Shown here piece after piece: positions 24,389 to 36,801 of a stretch of DNA of 64,000 nt (its first letter is position 1; each line of letters opens with the position of its first letter). The stretch lies in the NCBI GenBank assembly GCA_002633005.1, contig NMRA01000259.1, positions 98,715 to 162,714 on the forward strand. The letters run 5' to 3'. A model generated the notes under the pieces. The model searched no databases. It saw only the letters and a list, made by a program, of their open reading frames with translations, and was not told the DNA's origin. The DNA comes from Phoronis australis (lineage: Eukaryota > Phoronida > Phoronidae). Position numbers and translations under genes: made by a program.

Positions 24389-24993
24389 TATGGTGGGCCG
24401 TTGAGGGGAAAGTGTCGCCGTAAAATTACGCTCGTAATTACGAGCGTAAATTAAATTGCAGGAGTGTCGCCGTACAAATACGCTCGTAAATTAAAAGGGG
24501 AAAAGTTTCGCCGTAAAATTACGCTCGTAATTACGAGCGTAAATTAAATTGCAAAAGTGCTGCAGTAAAATTACGCTCGTAAATTAAATGGGGGAAATGT
24601 CGCCGTAAATTACGCTCGTAAAATACTTTAAGAACGTTCCAAATTTAAACTAATCAGTGTTGACTTAACATACACGAGTGTTGCTAGGCAGCTCGTTCTT
24701 GCACAATCGCTGACATTGCGGCAGCGATTTGATCCGCCATGATTTAGCGCTCGTATCGTAGACATGTAACCCGTCAGTAAATAAGTATTTCCAGGAGCAC
24801 GCGCGACCGTGGATTGTAAAACCAACGTCATTGGCTAAGAGTTTAAACTAAATTACGAGCGTAATTTTACGCCATAAGGAATTAAATTACGCTCGTAATT
24901 TTACGGCGTAATTAACGACGTAAATAACGGCGTAATGTATATGATTACGCTCGTATTTTTCCGGCAACACTTTCCCCCCAACGGCCCATCATA
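24389..24993. mobile_element. 605-bp MITE with palindromic interior
   Basis: Terminal inverted repeats: left end TATGGTGGGCCGTTGAGGGG, right end the reverse complement of TATGATGGGCCGTTGGGGGG, continuing as AAAGTGT(C/T)GCCG. Flanked by CATATG on both sides (24383-24388 and 24994-24999), a likely 6-bp target duplication. The left arm has the uninterrupted CATATG at 10248-10253. The subterminal part holds many copies of TTACGCTCGTAA-like words, including the perfect palindrome ACGCTCGTAATTACGAGCGT twice. No ORF for a transposase, so non-autonomous. A 6-bp palindromic duplication cannot be told apart from part of the inverted repeat with certainty. Confidence 0.88.
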
Positions 24994-26311
24994 CATATGC
25001 TTCCCTGACGTTTTCTGGCGTCATAATTAGTTCGTGTTAACTTGTATAGGCGTGGACTACCAGGGATAGCGGAGAAAAGCTTTCTTTGATGATGACAGAC
25101 GGGTGCAAAAGTGTGTCTAACCGCAAAGAGCGTTCAGTCGATTGTGTGCCTCGAATGTAACCGACTAACGTCACGATTTAGTTCACGGGACGAAGACCAC
25201 CGACAGCGAATAACAATACCACGTCTCTGTTGGCGGTGACGACTGTGACATTCAAAGGAGGTACCCTTCAAAGAAAGCATGAGGACAACCCGTGGAGGAT
25301 TTTTATTAGTTGTTGGTATCAGCCAATTGATTTCATTCGTGCAACAATTCACTGACGAGTGGAATAGAGTGGTATGGTGTTGTGGCACTCAATCCATTCA
25401 AAGTTGTATCACTAACAATTGACGAACAACTCCATGTGATACCTGAAAGCAACACGTGACCAGTGCCTGGAACACGGAATAGGTGCGTTGGCGTTGACGG
25501 AAAGGTTGTGATGAATTTGATGTCAACCAGGGAATGTTCCACGTCAAAGTAAATATTTACAAAGGGACATAAGAAGCGGGGGTGGGGCATGTTCTTCCCT
25601 AAAGTTTTCAGGCGTCATAATTAGTTCGTGTTAACTTGTATAGGCGTGGACTACCAGGGATAGCGGAGAAAAGCAAGACAGGGAAAGAAACGGAAGAGAA
25701 AATTCATGAAACGTTTGTCAACTACCGTAGCTTGATTTACCCTTTAAGAGCACTAGCAAGGACATCATTGTTAGAGTGTCCAATTGTTTGCAGCACAGAT
25801 AGCATAAAAGCACTTTAAATTTGTAGTTAGTCATTCGTGCAAGTATTTCAAAAATTCGATAAAGTGTTTAAGGCGCAGCTGTTACACATAACGTTAATTC
25901 ATTGTTTTTTCAGTTAAATTCGATGCAAAACTATATTTTTAAAGTCCCCCGTTACGTCAGTGTATTTCTTCCTTATTTGTCGAAACAAAATTTAAAGTCA
26001 TTAGTTAAAGGTTGATAACCAAACAGATAGCTCCAATAGCTGTTAATTTTCTGTTTATTGAAGTAATAAACCTTTTCGTATTGAGAGATCCGTCGTGGGC
26101 ATCCACGCAGTCACCCATTTTGTGTTTTATTGAAAAAAATACTGCTCACGGAGATAAGTCACACTGATGGAATTGATTACTTCTGTACTCCGTTTTTTTA
26201 AATCACACAGCTTCTTGTTACAGAATTTCACTTCTTGGAAGGTCGCTCAATGATAGAATTAACCTTCAATTTTGCGTATGTCAATCAGATTGCGGGAGGT
26301 CCAATTTTGAT

Positions 26312-27218
26312 GACCGTGCACAGCCATGGGTGAGAAACAACATGACCGCCGGTCCTCCAAAACGGACCGAATCACCACAAATCAGGACCTACGGGGATCA
26401 AATGGGACCGCCGCAGCAGAAAATGGGATCGACTCACCTGAAAACATGACCGCTCCACCAAAAAACAGGACCGCCGGAGACTGAATATGATACCCGCGGA
26501 TTATTTTTTGACCGCAATGACAGGCAGGCTAAGTTTTATGACCCGTCATTTGACAGTGTAGGCCTACGTGCAGGTCTTATGCACCTTATGAATCGAGCGC
26601 GAAAGATCTTTTTTGTTACAAAAGGCAAAGAATTATGCAAGAAAATGACGTTCATTGAATTGTTTTTCACTCAAACGGCTGCAACGGGCAAGGTGAGTGT
26701 CGGTTGATTCCCAGATGTTGCATGCACCTCCGCGAGTCGTTAGTTCTGCAGGTGGCGAGCAGAACCACCCGGGCTGTATTAGATTTCGGGGTCTGACGGG
26801 GCTTTACGCACGCGCTACCAGGCTGTATTTTGGCGATAGTCTTTATACAGCTAGCTGGCGGGTTACATCAAACCCTGCTGTATCATTGATACCTACATTT
26901 TGTACGGCGGTCTTGTTTACGAGTGTGTCGGTTCCATTTTCTGGTGCGACAGCCTCATCTGATCCCCTTAGGTCCTATTTTGTGGTGAGTCAGTCTGATT
27001 TGGAGGACTTGCAGTGATGTTTTGGGTCCAGCAGTCATGTTGTTTCTTACCCGTGTCTAACGGATTAATGTACTTAAAGTACTGTACAGTNCTCCCTAGG
27101 TCCTATTTTGTGGTGAGTCAGTCTGATTTGGAGGACTTGCGGTGATGTTTTGGGTCCAGCAGTCATGCTGTTTCTTACCCGTGTCTAACGGATTAATGTA
27201 CTTAAAGTACTGTACAGT
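26312..27218. mobile_element. Nested foldback element in right arm
   Basis: Partner of 8812-9535: inverted arms at 26325-26490 and about 26890-27090, built of the same GACCGC/GGTCC short units. The distal arm is present twice because of the single-N join at 27091. Confidence 0.7.
27091..27091. other. Single-N join flanked by duplicate sequence
   Basis: 26966-27090 and 27092-27218 are nearly identical direct copies that differ at a few positions. The left arm has this stretch once. Confidence 0.9.
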
Positions 27219-27875
27219 AAATGTTGTGACAATCATAGACAAATATTTCAGCGATTTTTAAGCTCGAGTTTAACTCATAAATCGTAATAGCCAACTGTAG
27301 GATGAACTAAAATACGAATAAATTCCAAAAATTTCGATGGGCGAAATCCCAAACGTCGTGGGATGCCGTGTCTGTCATGTTTCCCCGCTTGCCTTTTCAA
27401 AAATCTGCAGCATACCTTCGAATATTAGTTTAATATTCTGTTTTGATAAACAACGAATTTCTTGGTTGCTTGTTTACATGTGCGCTTTTTCTACAACTAT
27501 CGACTGACTCGTAGATTAGTTAGAAGCTCATCTTTTAAGAGTTTTGTAAGAATGTATGACGCTTAATTCAATGAACTTAAATGCAAGCTGAAATTGGGAA
27601 GATCTCAATCATCCGCTTCCCAAAATTGAGAAGTATCTCAGACGATTTTTTTCAAATCTAGAATCTTTCTCCAAGATATTGACGAAATTCGGATATTCAT
27701 TCAGGGCGTCATAAAAAGTACTCTTGCATTGTTTATTTACTTAGAGACAAGACTGGTGGTGACGCTGACATCGAAACATCTGTTTGAAAAACAAGGCAAA
27801 AGGGCAAATGAACAACAAAAATACACTGTAAGCGATAAAGGTAATAAAATATATGGAAAGCTTCCTCTTGTCATG

Positions 27876-27876
27876 N
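27876..27876. other. Single-N join flanked by 300-bp duplicate
   Basis: 27569-27875 and 27877-28180 are direct copies with scattered substitutions and indels. The left arm has one copy (about 8110-8420). Confidence 0.9.
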
Positions 27877-28219
27877 CAATGAACTTAAATGCAAGCTGAA
27901 ATTGGGAAGATCTCAATCATCCGCTTCCCAAAATTGAGAAGTATCTCAGACGTTTTTTCAAATCTAGAATCTTTCTCAAAGATATTGACGCAATTCGGAT
28001 ATTCATTCAGGGCGTCATAAAATGTACTCATGCATTGTTTATTTACTTAGAGACAAGACTGGTGGTGACGCTGACATCGAAACATCTGTTTCAAAAACAA
28101 GGAGAAAGGGCAAATGAACAGCAAAAATACACTGTAAGCGATAAAGGTACTAAAATAGATGGAAAGCTTCCTCTTGTCATGTTGCCAAGGTAAAGAGAGT
28201 TTTGGAGCTGTTTTTATTT

Positions 28220-28500
28220 TTTGGTTGACTCTCGAAGGCTATCTCAAATACAGAGCATTGAACGCAGAGGTAACGTCTGAATTAGTATACTGCAGGTCTG
28301 TGTAACAAGTGGTTCCTGCCACTACAAGAAACGGACACTGCAATGCAACGATTAATCTACATTTCAACGTCTTCCTATATGGTACATGTGCTAACGGCGA
28401 GCTATTATTGCCGCTGCACAGGTAACATTGCTGTTCAATTGACACTAAGGCGTGGCATTTTCGCAAGACCAGAACCATTTTTAGGGTCCGTTTCATGAAA
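28220..28500. other. Right-arm insertion or left-arm deletion
   Basis: This stretch interrupts otherwise continuous similarity between 28200 and 28540 on the right and about 8030-8075 on the left. It has no visible terminal repeats, and the open frame in it (28239-28496 minus) has no recognised domain. Confidence 0.6.
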
Positions 28501-28684
28501 ACAGACTTAAAATTAAAGACTTGTAGTTTGTCTTACTTTCCAATTTCATATCTGCTGGGAATGGATTAGTCTTGTAATTACGGTCACATCACGTACTTTT
28601 AAATAAGGTACATTGTATAGAAATTACCCCGAACATCTTGTGTATGATTTCTGAGAGACCGTTAGGAGAGTTTTTCTCGAGTGA

Positions 28685-29065
28685 GTTTTGATTATTGGGG
28701 ACAAGTATATCAGCACAAGAGTAATGTATATCTTAAATTGTATTGGTAAGTTCAGTCACGGCTCTACAATTAATCATTTTACAGGAGATACCAGATGGGT
28801 GTCTTAATTACAAGAGATAACATAAGCATTTAAAATACCCAATATTTAACTGAGTATCGCATACAAAGTGGCACAAGTTTCTGTAGTACCAAATGGGTAT
28901 ATAATATTAAAATGGTTATTTACCGATTGCCTACTAAGTGGGTCGAGGAAAACGGAATACTCAATAATGAATACCAAACGGATACAATCTGACGAATGGG
29001 AAAATATCATATAAAGTACCAAGTGGATACACCAAACATCCAACTGGGCTGTAACAACCTGGCAA
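28685..29065 (-). repeat. Dispersed repeat C, copy 3 (in right arm)
   Basis: Reverse-complement partner of 7535-7890. Contains 'ataccaaacggatac', 'aaagtaccaagtggatacac' and 'catccaactgggct'. Confidence 0.85.
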
Positions 29066-29503
29066 AGCAGATTCCGGACAAGCTGAATGAGCAGACCAAG
29101 TAGAGTGATAAAAAGAGATCTTGAAATGAACGTGGTGTTGTTGCTCATTTTGTGCCCATTGTCCTGAGAGCTGTGACCGGGATAGAGAAACGCAATCTGC
29201 GGTGATGGAAACTCAGCGAAGTTCTGGTCGCTAGCACAGTTTGGGCCTGAAGCAGGTACCAGCAGTGGCTGTAATAAAAGCAATAACCAGCACCAGATTT
29301 TTTACAACATAGGGTAGGGTGGGTGTACTTAGAGTGAATATACTGTTCGTCGACGCTGGGCCAATCGGAAGCTAGAGAGAATGAACAACCGGAAATAAGT
29401 ATTTATTGTATGTGAAGTCTCAAGGGTTGTAAAATAGTATTTGCTTAAATAATAGGATTTATGTCAGAGTGCCATCAATCTCATTTTGGGAACAAATAAT
29501 CAT

Positions 29504-30190
29504 TTTTGGTTGTTTGGTCTGCACGTCTTGACATTGCTGTGCTTTACACGGAATTGATTTATGTTTTTCGTTTAATTTGGAATTTTATCTTCTTCCCTCG
29601 TAAATGGTTGGCGGTGCCGCATTTACAGAGGGGTAAAGGGGAATTTTCGGCGGGCCACCCTTGCGAGAGGAGATCCTGGAGGCTCCTTCACATGGAAGGC
29701 CCAAATATCATTAAAAATAGAAAAGAATGACGGTCAATTCCATCATCGTGTGACCATCCACAAGGAGCGACCTTCCTTAACATACAAGGTTGTTCAATTT
29801 CACACAGACAAGAAAACAACGTCAATTGAATCCATCATTGGGTCTTACCTCCAAAGAAGTTGTCAATAAAAACATGAAGGGGCCCTCTCCAAGGGCTGGG
29901 CCCCTAAATGTGCAAGGATCTATAATTTCAAAAACAGGAAATGAGCAGCAATTGGTGAAATCCTTCAGGTTCTCAAATTTTTATCAAATAACATACAATT
30001 TTTTGAGGAAAGAAAACGAAAAAAAGGACGCGACAGATGACTCCAGCAGGATAAATAAAGTTTTGCATTCCCTACTATTTTCTTGAACTTTAAACCCGGA
30101 AAATTCATTGTGCTTTAAATCGGCCTCTAAATAACAATACATAAGGTCCTAAAATGGGAAATCAAGCACTGCTTTGACAAATAGTCTCTT
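29504..30190. other. Intergenic, nothing recognised
   Basis: Flank outside the palindrome. Short open frames at 29506-29730 and 29790-30086 without recognisable motifs. Confidence 0.5.
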
Positions 30191-30239
30191 GAATGTTATC
30201 TAAAATCCTTGTTTCGCTGTCTTTCTTTTCTCAACTGAC

Positions 30240-30420
30240 CTCGGCCCCTCGCCTATGCCAGTTGCTACGATTGAATCCTGACACCTGCACTGTGTCGGGG
30301 GCACACTTTTGTGCAGCGCTCGACTGTCTGCCAATTAAATCGGGATTTAAACCCGAATCTTACAAGCGGAAGTCTGAAGCTCAAAGCACTGCGCCACACC
30401 GTGTTCTCTGATGAAACGAA
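30240..30420. repeat. Short interspersed repeat, possibly tRNA-derived
   Basis: Contains 'tttgtgcagcgctcgactgt' followed by 'ctgccaattaaa', which recurs with changes at 32583-32612. The flank 'cgggatttaaacccga' resembles a T-arm hairpin (B-box-like). Evidence for a tRNA-derived SINE is suggestive only. Confidence 0.35.
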
Positions 30421-32230
30421 GCCATCCTGTTTTCATCTGAAAATGTCGCATCTGCCTACAAGTAGGGATAACCTGTCCGCTTCCATCCGATAGTACACGC
30501 TACTGTTGGCTTACGAAGTAATTGTCACTAATGGGTGTTGACAATAGGTGTACGTATACATGTTAAAACATGGCCTGTAATGATCTCTGCACAAGGGGGC
30601 GGGGCTCAAGTACGTAAGCACCGACCCCCTTTGTAAATTCACCAACGTCATTTCCCTTAAGATTTATTGAAGGCGTTGAAGATATTTTAACCCTACTGTT
30701 GTCAGTGTAAATTTTGGTGGTATGCAAATTTCCCGCCCTAAGTTTTGATTGCGAAGTCTTTGGAGGAATATTTCAGTCATCAATTTTTGATAAATTTATA
30801 ATCCCGTCTTGTCAAATTATCTAAAAGTAAGCATAGGTATAGGATTATGAAGACTAGATTTCAGAAACACCAAAAAATGGGTTATGAGCCTTCCATTCAC
30901 ATACGTAATATTAAAACAATGTTTTTCTTCAGCCACATTGCAGTGTCACTTAATATCATAATTGCCGGCCTATTTATTTGCTTAGCTTTTCTCGAGAAGC
31001 AATTGATTTCCTTGCAGGTTCTTACCTTTCGAATGATATGAAATGTACCTGATATACCATTTCGTGACCGGAGGACGACACCAGTACAACATCCAACCGA
31101 TCGACACCAGTGTCGACAGCAGATCCAAATCGCCGGTCGTTGCAAAGCTGGTCGCCACAATGAAGTTTTTCATTACCTGTTTTGTTTTTGTGTATGAGGA
31201 GGGGAATACATGTATGCATCGAGAAACGTCCCGTCAATGCATCCGTACGGTGCTGACTTCTATTGCCTAAAAATGAACTAGTGCAGCTGTAGACTGGTCG
31301 CATCATTTACTACACCAAGTTTAATGTTGGACTGTATCGACTTGTCGTTGTATTTAGCCAAATGTCTACAAAACTATAGAATTCAAGTTCGTAAAAGCAC
31401 ACAATTTCTCTGAAAGTAGAAAATCCTGTATAATATACTTTCGACTTTATACCAATATGCACTAATTGGATCACGTGTCCATGTGTTTTTAGCACGAAAG
31501 AAATGCATATCCGCAACAAAACAAGGGTATAGATAACATGAACAAATTTTGTGTTATGTAATTGTACTAGATGAAAAATATGTTGGAAGACGAATGGAAC
31601 ACAACAGATAGCCTTCATAAAACAAACTGTTAGAGGGGATTATCAGTATGAAGCGAGGATTATAAAAGGACAAAACTCTCATGTAGATCGCCTCGTCAAT
31701 GCATTTATATATTTTTGGTAAAAGTAGATTGAAGTCGTTTGAGCATTATCAAACTTATTGAAAAGATGTTTTGTAAGAGCAGGACTCTTATTTTACCAAA
31801 ATACTCAGTGGAGACTAACATCGACAAATTGTGCCGACAACACTCTCCAAGAATAATTCACTAAACAATGACGTTACAGGCTACTTAGAGGCGAATCTAC
31901 GGGGAGGGAGGGAGGTTCAGGGGGTTCAACACCGCCCATCGGGACAGTAACAAAAATAAATTGAAAAAAAATCGCCAGAAAAACGTAATCACCTTCGAAA
32001 AACCAAAAAAAAATCTTACACGGGAGGGGGAAATCTTCTCCCAACCTTCCTTCCGCTCGGCGCAACGGGCCTCGGATTCGCTCGAATCCTATCCCCCCTT
32101 ACTGAAAGCGTAGATCTGCCACTGGCTACGATGTTGTACGTTTGAGATCATCAAAATGGGAAATTGATAATGTCGTGCGAACACAAAGCACTTTAAAGGT
32201 ACTAAGGTGCTATTTTCTTGAGGTAAACAA
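30421..32230. other. Intergenic, repeat-like pieces only
   Basis: No supported gene. 31900-32070 is a C/G-homopolymer-rich stretch (minus-strand translation rich in Pro and Glu) of the kind seen in low-complexity repeat families here. Open frames at 31022-31306 and 31310-31618 (minus) are unrecognised. Confidence 0.45.
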
Positions 32231-35200
32231 TGTTTGACAGAAGTGCGGTTCTGGGGTTCCGTGGGTCCCCGGGTGTCCTGTCCGATCCCCGGGATTCCTG
32301 TTTTAAAGATCAGGGTTCGATTTTTGGGCTGGTTAGCTGTTTTGAAGGTTCGTGAGGTTTCGACTCCGAGATATCTGTTTTACACCGGCGTTTCAACTTC
32401 AATGGAACACCTTGTTATTGGTATGAAACGTTGTCAATTATTCTCAAGTAAGTCCAATAGATTCATAACTTTCCCCATACTATACCCCGGAGATCGCTTC
32501 AGCGTTATATCTACGCAGGTTCTCGTTCACTCCCTTGATACAGTCACTACTAAGACCGAGCTCGTCGGAGCAGGAGACGCCTTTGTGCAGTGCTCGATTA
32601 TCTGCCAGTAAAACCTGAACAAAATAAGGAAATTGGTGAGTGGCGCCGTACATATACATCATGCATTTTATCGTTAATTTCTTATTCTAAACCACAGAGG
32701 GCGTCCATTCGGAAACGACACGTTTTACCACTATAGACCCAATTCGCGCCGACAGGAGGCGCGTTCCACATCGAGGCTCGCTGCGATAGCTTTGTTAGCT
32801 TATCGGCATAGTTGCTTGAACGGCTTGAAAAATTACGGACTCTCAACTGTCTGTTTTCCCTAAGGACGTTGAGATTCGAAGCGTTGGGTCGTTGCCATAC
32901 GCCTCGAAGAAGGAAAATATGTCCGTGTAAAATTTACAAATGTTTTCGAAAAGTTGGATCATATTTTGTTGCATCTCGGTTGCCGAACATCATACATGTA
33001 GCAACGACCGGAAAATCTTCTGCTAGGCAGACTGTGTTTTCATGACTACGCATGGGTGGCGCAGCATTGAAAAAAGTGGGGGCTCAAGCCTTCTCAACCC
33101 CCCTTGGTGCACCGCCTATAGACCATGTGNCCCCTATCGTATGGTGCGCGCCTCTCAATTTTGGGGCCGAATATCGGCCCTATTTCCCTCTTGTAAAGAT
33201 ATAGAAAAATCACGCGAAATTCATTACGGCGTTTTACCCTTGCTCCCAACTTGTTCGACTCTATAACCCAACAACGAGATGCGGGGAAGATGACCCCTGT
33301 AGCCAATATCTTACGCGACTGATTAACTTCATTCTAGCATTGAAGGTTGGAGGGCCACCTCTGTTTTCTTCGATCATTGCTCTAATCTCCTATAAGATGG
33401 TATCTAGCCTAGCTCAGTCCCCCAACGAGGCCTAAAAATTCCTCTCAGTGATTGAAAAATTCTCTCCGGAGAATTCTGTAACACACAGGTGACAGTTTGA
33501 GAGAGCACAAAATGCTACTTGAGACAGAGCCTATGAGAGCTTGCAACAGGGAGAGGGTGCTACTGATGGGGAGGTAGATTTCCCCTCACTCTCGGCGAAA
33601 GAATGCCCTCTCAGAAAGCACAAACACTTTTCCCCTCGGATAAACGAGGCCCCTGAAGAAACGTGATAACTATGCTTGTTCTGGCCCGTTAACTTTTAAA
33701 TGAGCTCTAAAACGAGGTATATGCTTTGGACGAACGAATTAGGTGTTTTGATTTTAAAATTCAACTTGGCCCAGATTTGAATCCTAAGACAAGAAATAGA
33801 CGTAAGAATGATTATTAACACCAAGAAAGAAGAACTGATGATCAAACGATTTTTATTTTCAATTACGAGCCTGGTTTTTTATCTTAATAAAACATATATT
33901 TAATAACATCAATTATTTTTTCAGATCAATGACACATTAACTATTAGTCCCGGTAGTCCGACCTACTGACCTCACCATGACCTAGGCTATGCTTGATGTT
34001 AATGTTCTTTATCAACAAATTAAACGAGATGTGACTAATTGCACACGACATCAAAATACGAGCAGATGTCCTGGTTCATGTAAAAAGCATTTTTATCAAC
34101 AATTTACAAGAAGAAGCGTAACACTGCATTCAGCATAATACCTAATCCGTAACGCGATCGCTGCAATTTGGTCATACTTACTTTCCATGTTTCGAACCTT
34201 ATTTTCCGAAAAAAAAACTTATACCCTTTCGTCAGACAACTCTTTGGTGCATTGATTTGTCCTCTAATGTATTTTTCTACGTCTCTGTGGCTAATTATTG
34301 ATACATTTTTAAGATTTAATATCCAAGTTGGACTCGAAAGACCGACCATTTAACTCACGCAAGGTCAACTTAATCTTATCGCTTTATCGCAGTGAGCCTC
34401 GCTTTGGATTTTAATGTCCGCCGCGTGAATTTGGTCTATGGTATCCCCATGTGTGGGTCCGGGCTTGCTTAGTGAACGGAATTCTAAACACTGAAAATAG
34501 GTCATAAAACTGCCAGAAAAACGTTTGCCCTGCGGCAGTTAAATCCAAATAAAAACGAAATGATTATTAAGGTTCATTTTGAGCTTCATGCCCAACGCCC
34601 ACACGAGTTCATACTCAGAGGTTTATAATACATTTACAAGTGTACCTGACATTGTTAGATCGACTGTTTTGCAATTGAGTCTTTTATGCATGCATTTCGG
34701 GGTACTTTTTAAAAGCTTTTTCAGTCGCACGACATCCTTGGATACAAATATTTAATCCACTAAACCGTAGGGGTTGAAAATCCTCAGTGATCATAGAAAT
34801 GTACACGCATAAAAATTATGCTCTGTCCTTTGTGGTCACGTGACACTGATTTTTCCGAAACAAATATGATTTTTCACAAAGATCCGAAACTTATAGCCTA
34901 CATACGTGATATGTTTACACAGTGTTTCGAAGTTCTGTTTAATCATAATGTGAACTTCAAGTTTCGTACAAAATTCACGCCATCGGAATTTGTGGGACTT
35001 TTACGAAAAATCACTTTTTAGCAAAAACACGGTAACGTAATATTTTAAAAACGTCTCTGAATTATTTTTGTGCTCTCCATCAGTGTTTTCGTGATTACTA
35101 TGAATTTCAAAAACACGCGGTAGACTGAAAATTGAAAGTTGATCCTTCGTAACGATGGTACGCATTTACGCGTCCGTGTGTCTTCCCTGTCAGTATATGC

Positions 35201-36140
35201 GTGACCTTGTTCTATAATAGGTTCGCCACATGGATTTAGTGGAAAATCGCTTGTTTTGATTCTAATAAAATTGACGTCATACAAGACTCCGCCCTGTAGT
35301 TTTGTCGTAACAAATACGAAGTTAAGACAAGGTAATTAAGTTAAGTCAAAACCCCGCTGCCCACTTGGAGACCGATAAATCGCTTAGTACAGTCGTTAGT
35401 TACCACTCAATTTAGCTCAAACTCGGTTACGACCACAATGACATTTTTAAAAACATTAATCTATTCCCATTCTGACAAGTACGAGTTAAGACCGTGCCTA
35501 TTTTTAATATCAAATAATTACTGTGTGATCGCTATCGAACCGTATTTATCGATTTACCACTTACAATTTAAAGAATCCATACATGATCATTCAGTATTAA
35601 AATTTTTATCTAACTTCACTCTGACGCATACTTGCCAATATTGTACCTAAACATTTCTTTTAGAAAATTTGCCGTGTTTGCCGTACTTGAGGTTCAAGAA
35701 CACCGGAAGGTGACATTGCTTTTTTATTATTTAGTGTTTATTACAGTGCACTATATGCAACGAGCATATTCCCGGTAACAATTTCACGTCGGGATTCTGA
35801 AATAAAAGAAAGAAAAACGCCCACCTTTATTTTTTAGCAATGCCGTTTATTTAGCTAAATTAGCTCACAAGTCTTTTGTTTTGTAGATAAGCCAAGAGTA
35901 CGTTCCGTAGACGCGAGAACCTCGCGAAAACGCTCCAGTGAAGCACGTTATTACACTTGCTTCCACCGAGAGATTCTTGTGTTTGCGAAACTCATCATTG
36001 TGTTTCTCATAAACTTAAAAAATCAAGCACGACGTCGCCAGATATTACCAAGCATAACCAACAAAGCACGAGAGATGCTGGAGTCTGAAGAACTCCGGCC
36101 AAATGATATGCAGTGGGACATGCATGGATTGCTGACTTAG
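32231..36140. other. Intergenic, no supported gene
   Basis: Several short frames (32234-32611, 32812-33045, 34818-35021) lack splice support or domains. 33045-33125 is a copy of the GC-rich 'catgggtggcgcagcattga' repeat also seen at 63942-64000. A single N lies at 33130, without duplicated flanks. Confidence 0.45.
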
Positions 36141-36144
36141 TGAC

Positions 36145-36295
36145 GTCATGATTGTTAGCATTATCTTCAGCATCATCTTCATCATCATTGTCACTATCAT
36201 CATCGACATGATTGTTGTCGTCCTCATCGTCGTCAATATTATCGTCTTCATTTTCATCGTCATCGTCAAAGTCATTCTTGCAGTCGCCTTCATCC
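36145..36295. repeat. ATC/GAT trinucleotide-rich region
   Basis: Imperfect (ATC)n-type tract ('atcatcttcatcatcattgt' and similar). Gives a Met/Thr-rich artefactual frame on the minus strand. Confidence 0.9.
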
Positions 36296-36713
36296 CCGAC
36301 GTCGTAGCATCCTGATAATTTATCGTTGGCTGTTCAGTCGCAAAACGGACGAGTACATTTAGGCACCAAAATAGCTCTTACCCAGACCATATCTTTGTAA
36401 AAGTAAACACAAGGATGTTAAAAACTAACAAACGATACGCGCATCAAAGAACTCCACTTATGGTCTCTTGAACTTCGTTCCAAGCAAGTCCTGGAGGCTC
36501 ACTTTTGGACCCTTTTCAGCATCAAATCAATCAAAATTACAAGATAAGATATACAAATGTCTTCGCTGCGTCTCAGGCCATGGGCTCTTTGCGTTACTAT
36601 CTGCATTTCATTGACCGTAATGACATCATTCCCATGATATACATATACGCTGTCCATACACAGATTAACATTTCACCCTGCGGCTTGGTTGCTAAGACAC
36701 TAGTGTTTTTCAC

Positions 36714-36776
36714 AGGTATTAATAAGCTGGTTACTCACATAGTTACCTTCTATCCGACGCAGAAGGAGGCTGAACG
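36714..36776 (+). promoter_or_regulatory. Likely core promoter and 5' UTR of the LU-TSR gene
   Basis: 'caggtattaataa' about 60 bp before the ATG lines up with 'caggtataaattaa' before the paralogue's ATG at 59117. It is a weaker TATA-like match than the paralogue's. The transcription start is not visible. Confidence 0.45.
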
Positions 36777-36801
36777 ATGATTCTTAAATCGGTACTGGCA
36801 G
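36777..36801 (+). CDS. LU-TSR gene exon 1 (signal peptide start)
   Basis: Encodes MILKSVLA plus one base; donor GTACGA. A 25-nt coding exon of identical length and phase starts the paralogue. Chosen because it is the only nearby ATG exon that completes a signal peptide in phase with exon 2. Confidence 0.75.

Larger units (their letters stand above)
18800..29503 (-). repeat. Giant inverted repeat, right arm
   Basis: Reverse complement of 7035-16830 (anchors listed there). Differences from the left arm: a scaffold gap (24028-24211); a second partial copy of the 10180-10430-type segment right after the gap (24212-24382 plus 25000-25080) carrying a MITE; two duplicated stretches at single-N joins; and about 280 bp at 28220-28500 without a left-arm counterpart. 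The outer limit is near 29503, after which flanking sequence differs. Confidence 0.93.

Noticed and set aside
31874-32065. Minus-strand frame with GGVEPPEPPSLPV
   Set aside because: Low-complexity GC-rich repeat; no splice or family support.
36045-36293. Met/Thr-rich protein on the minus strand
   Set aside because: Produced by the ATC/GAT simple repeat.
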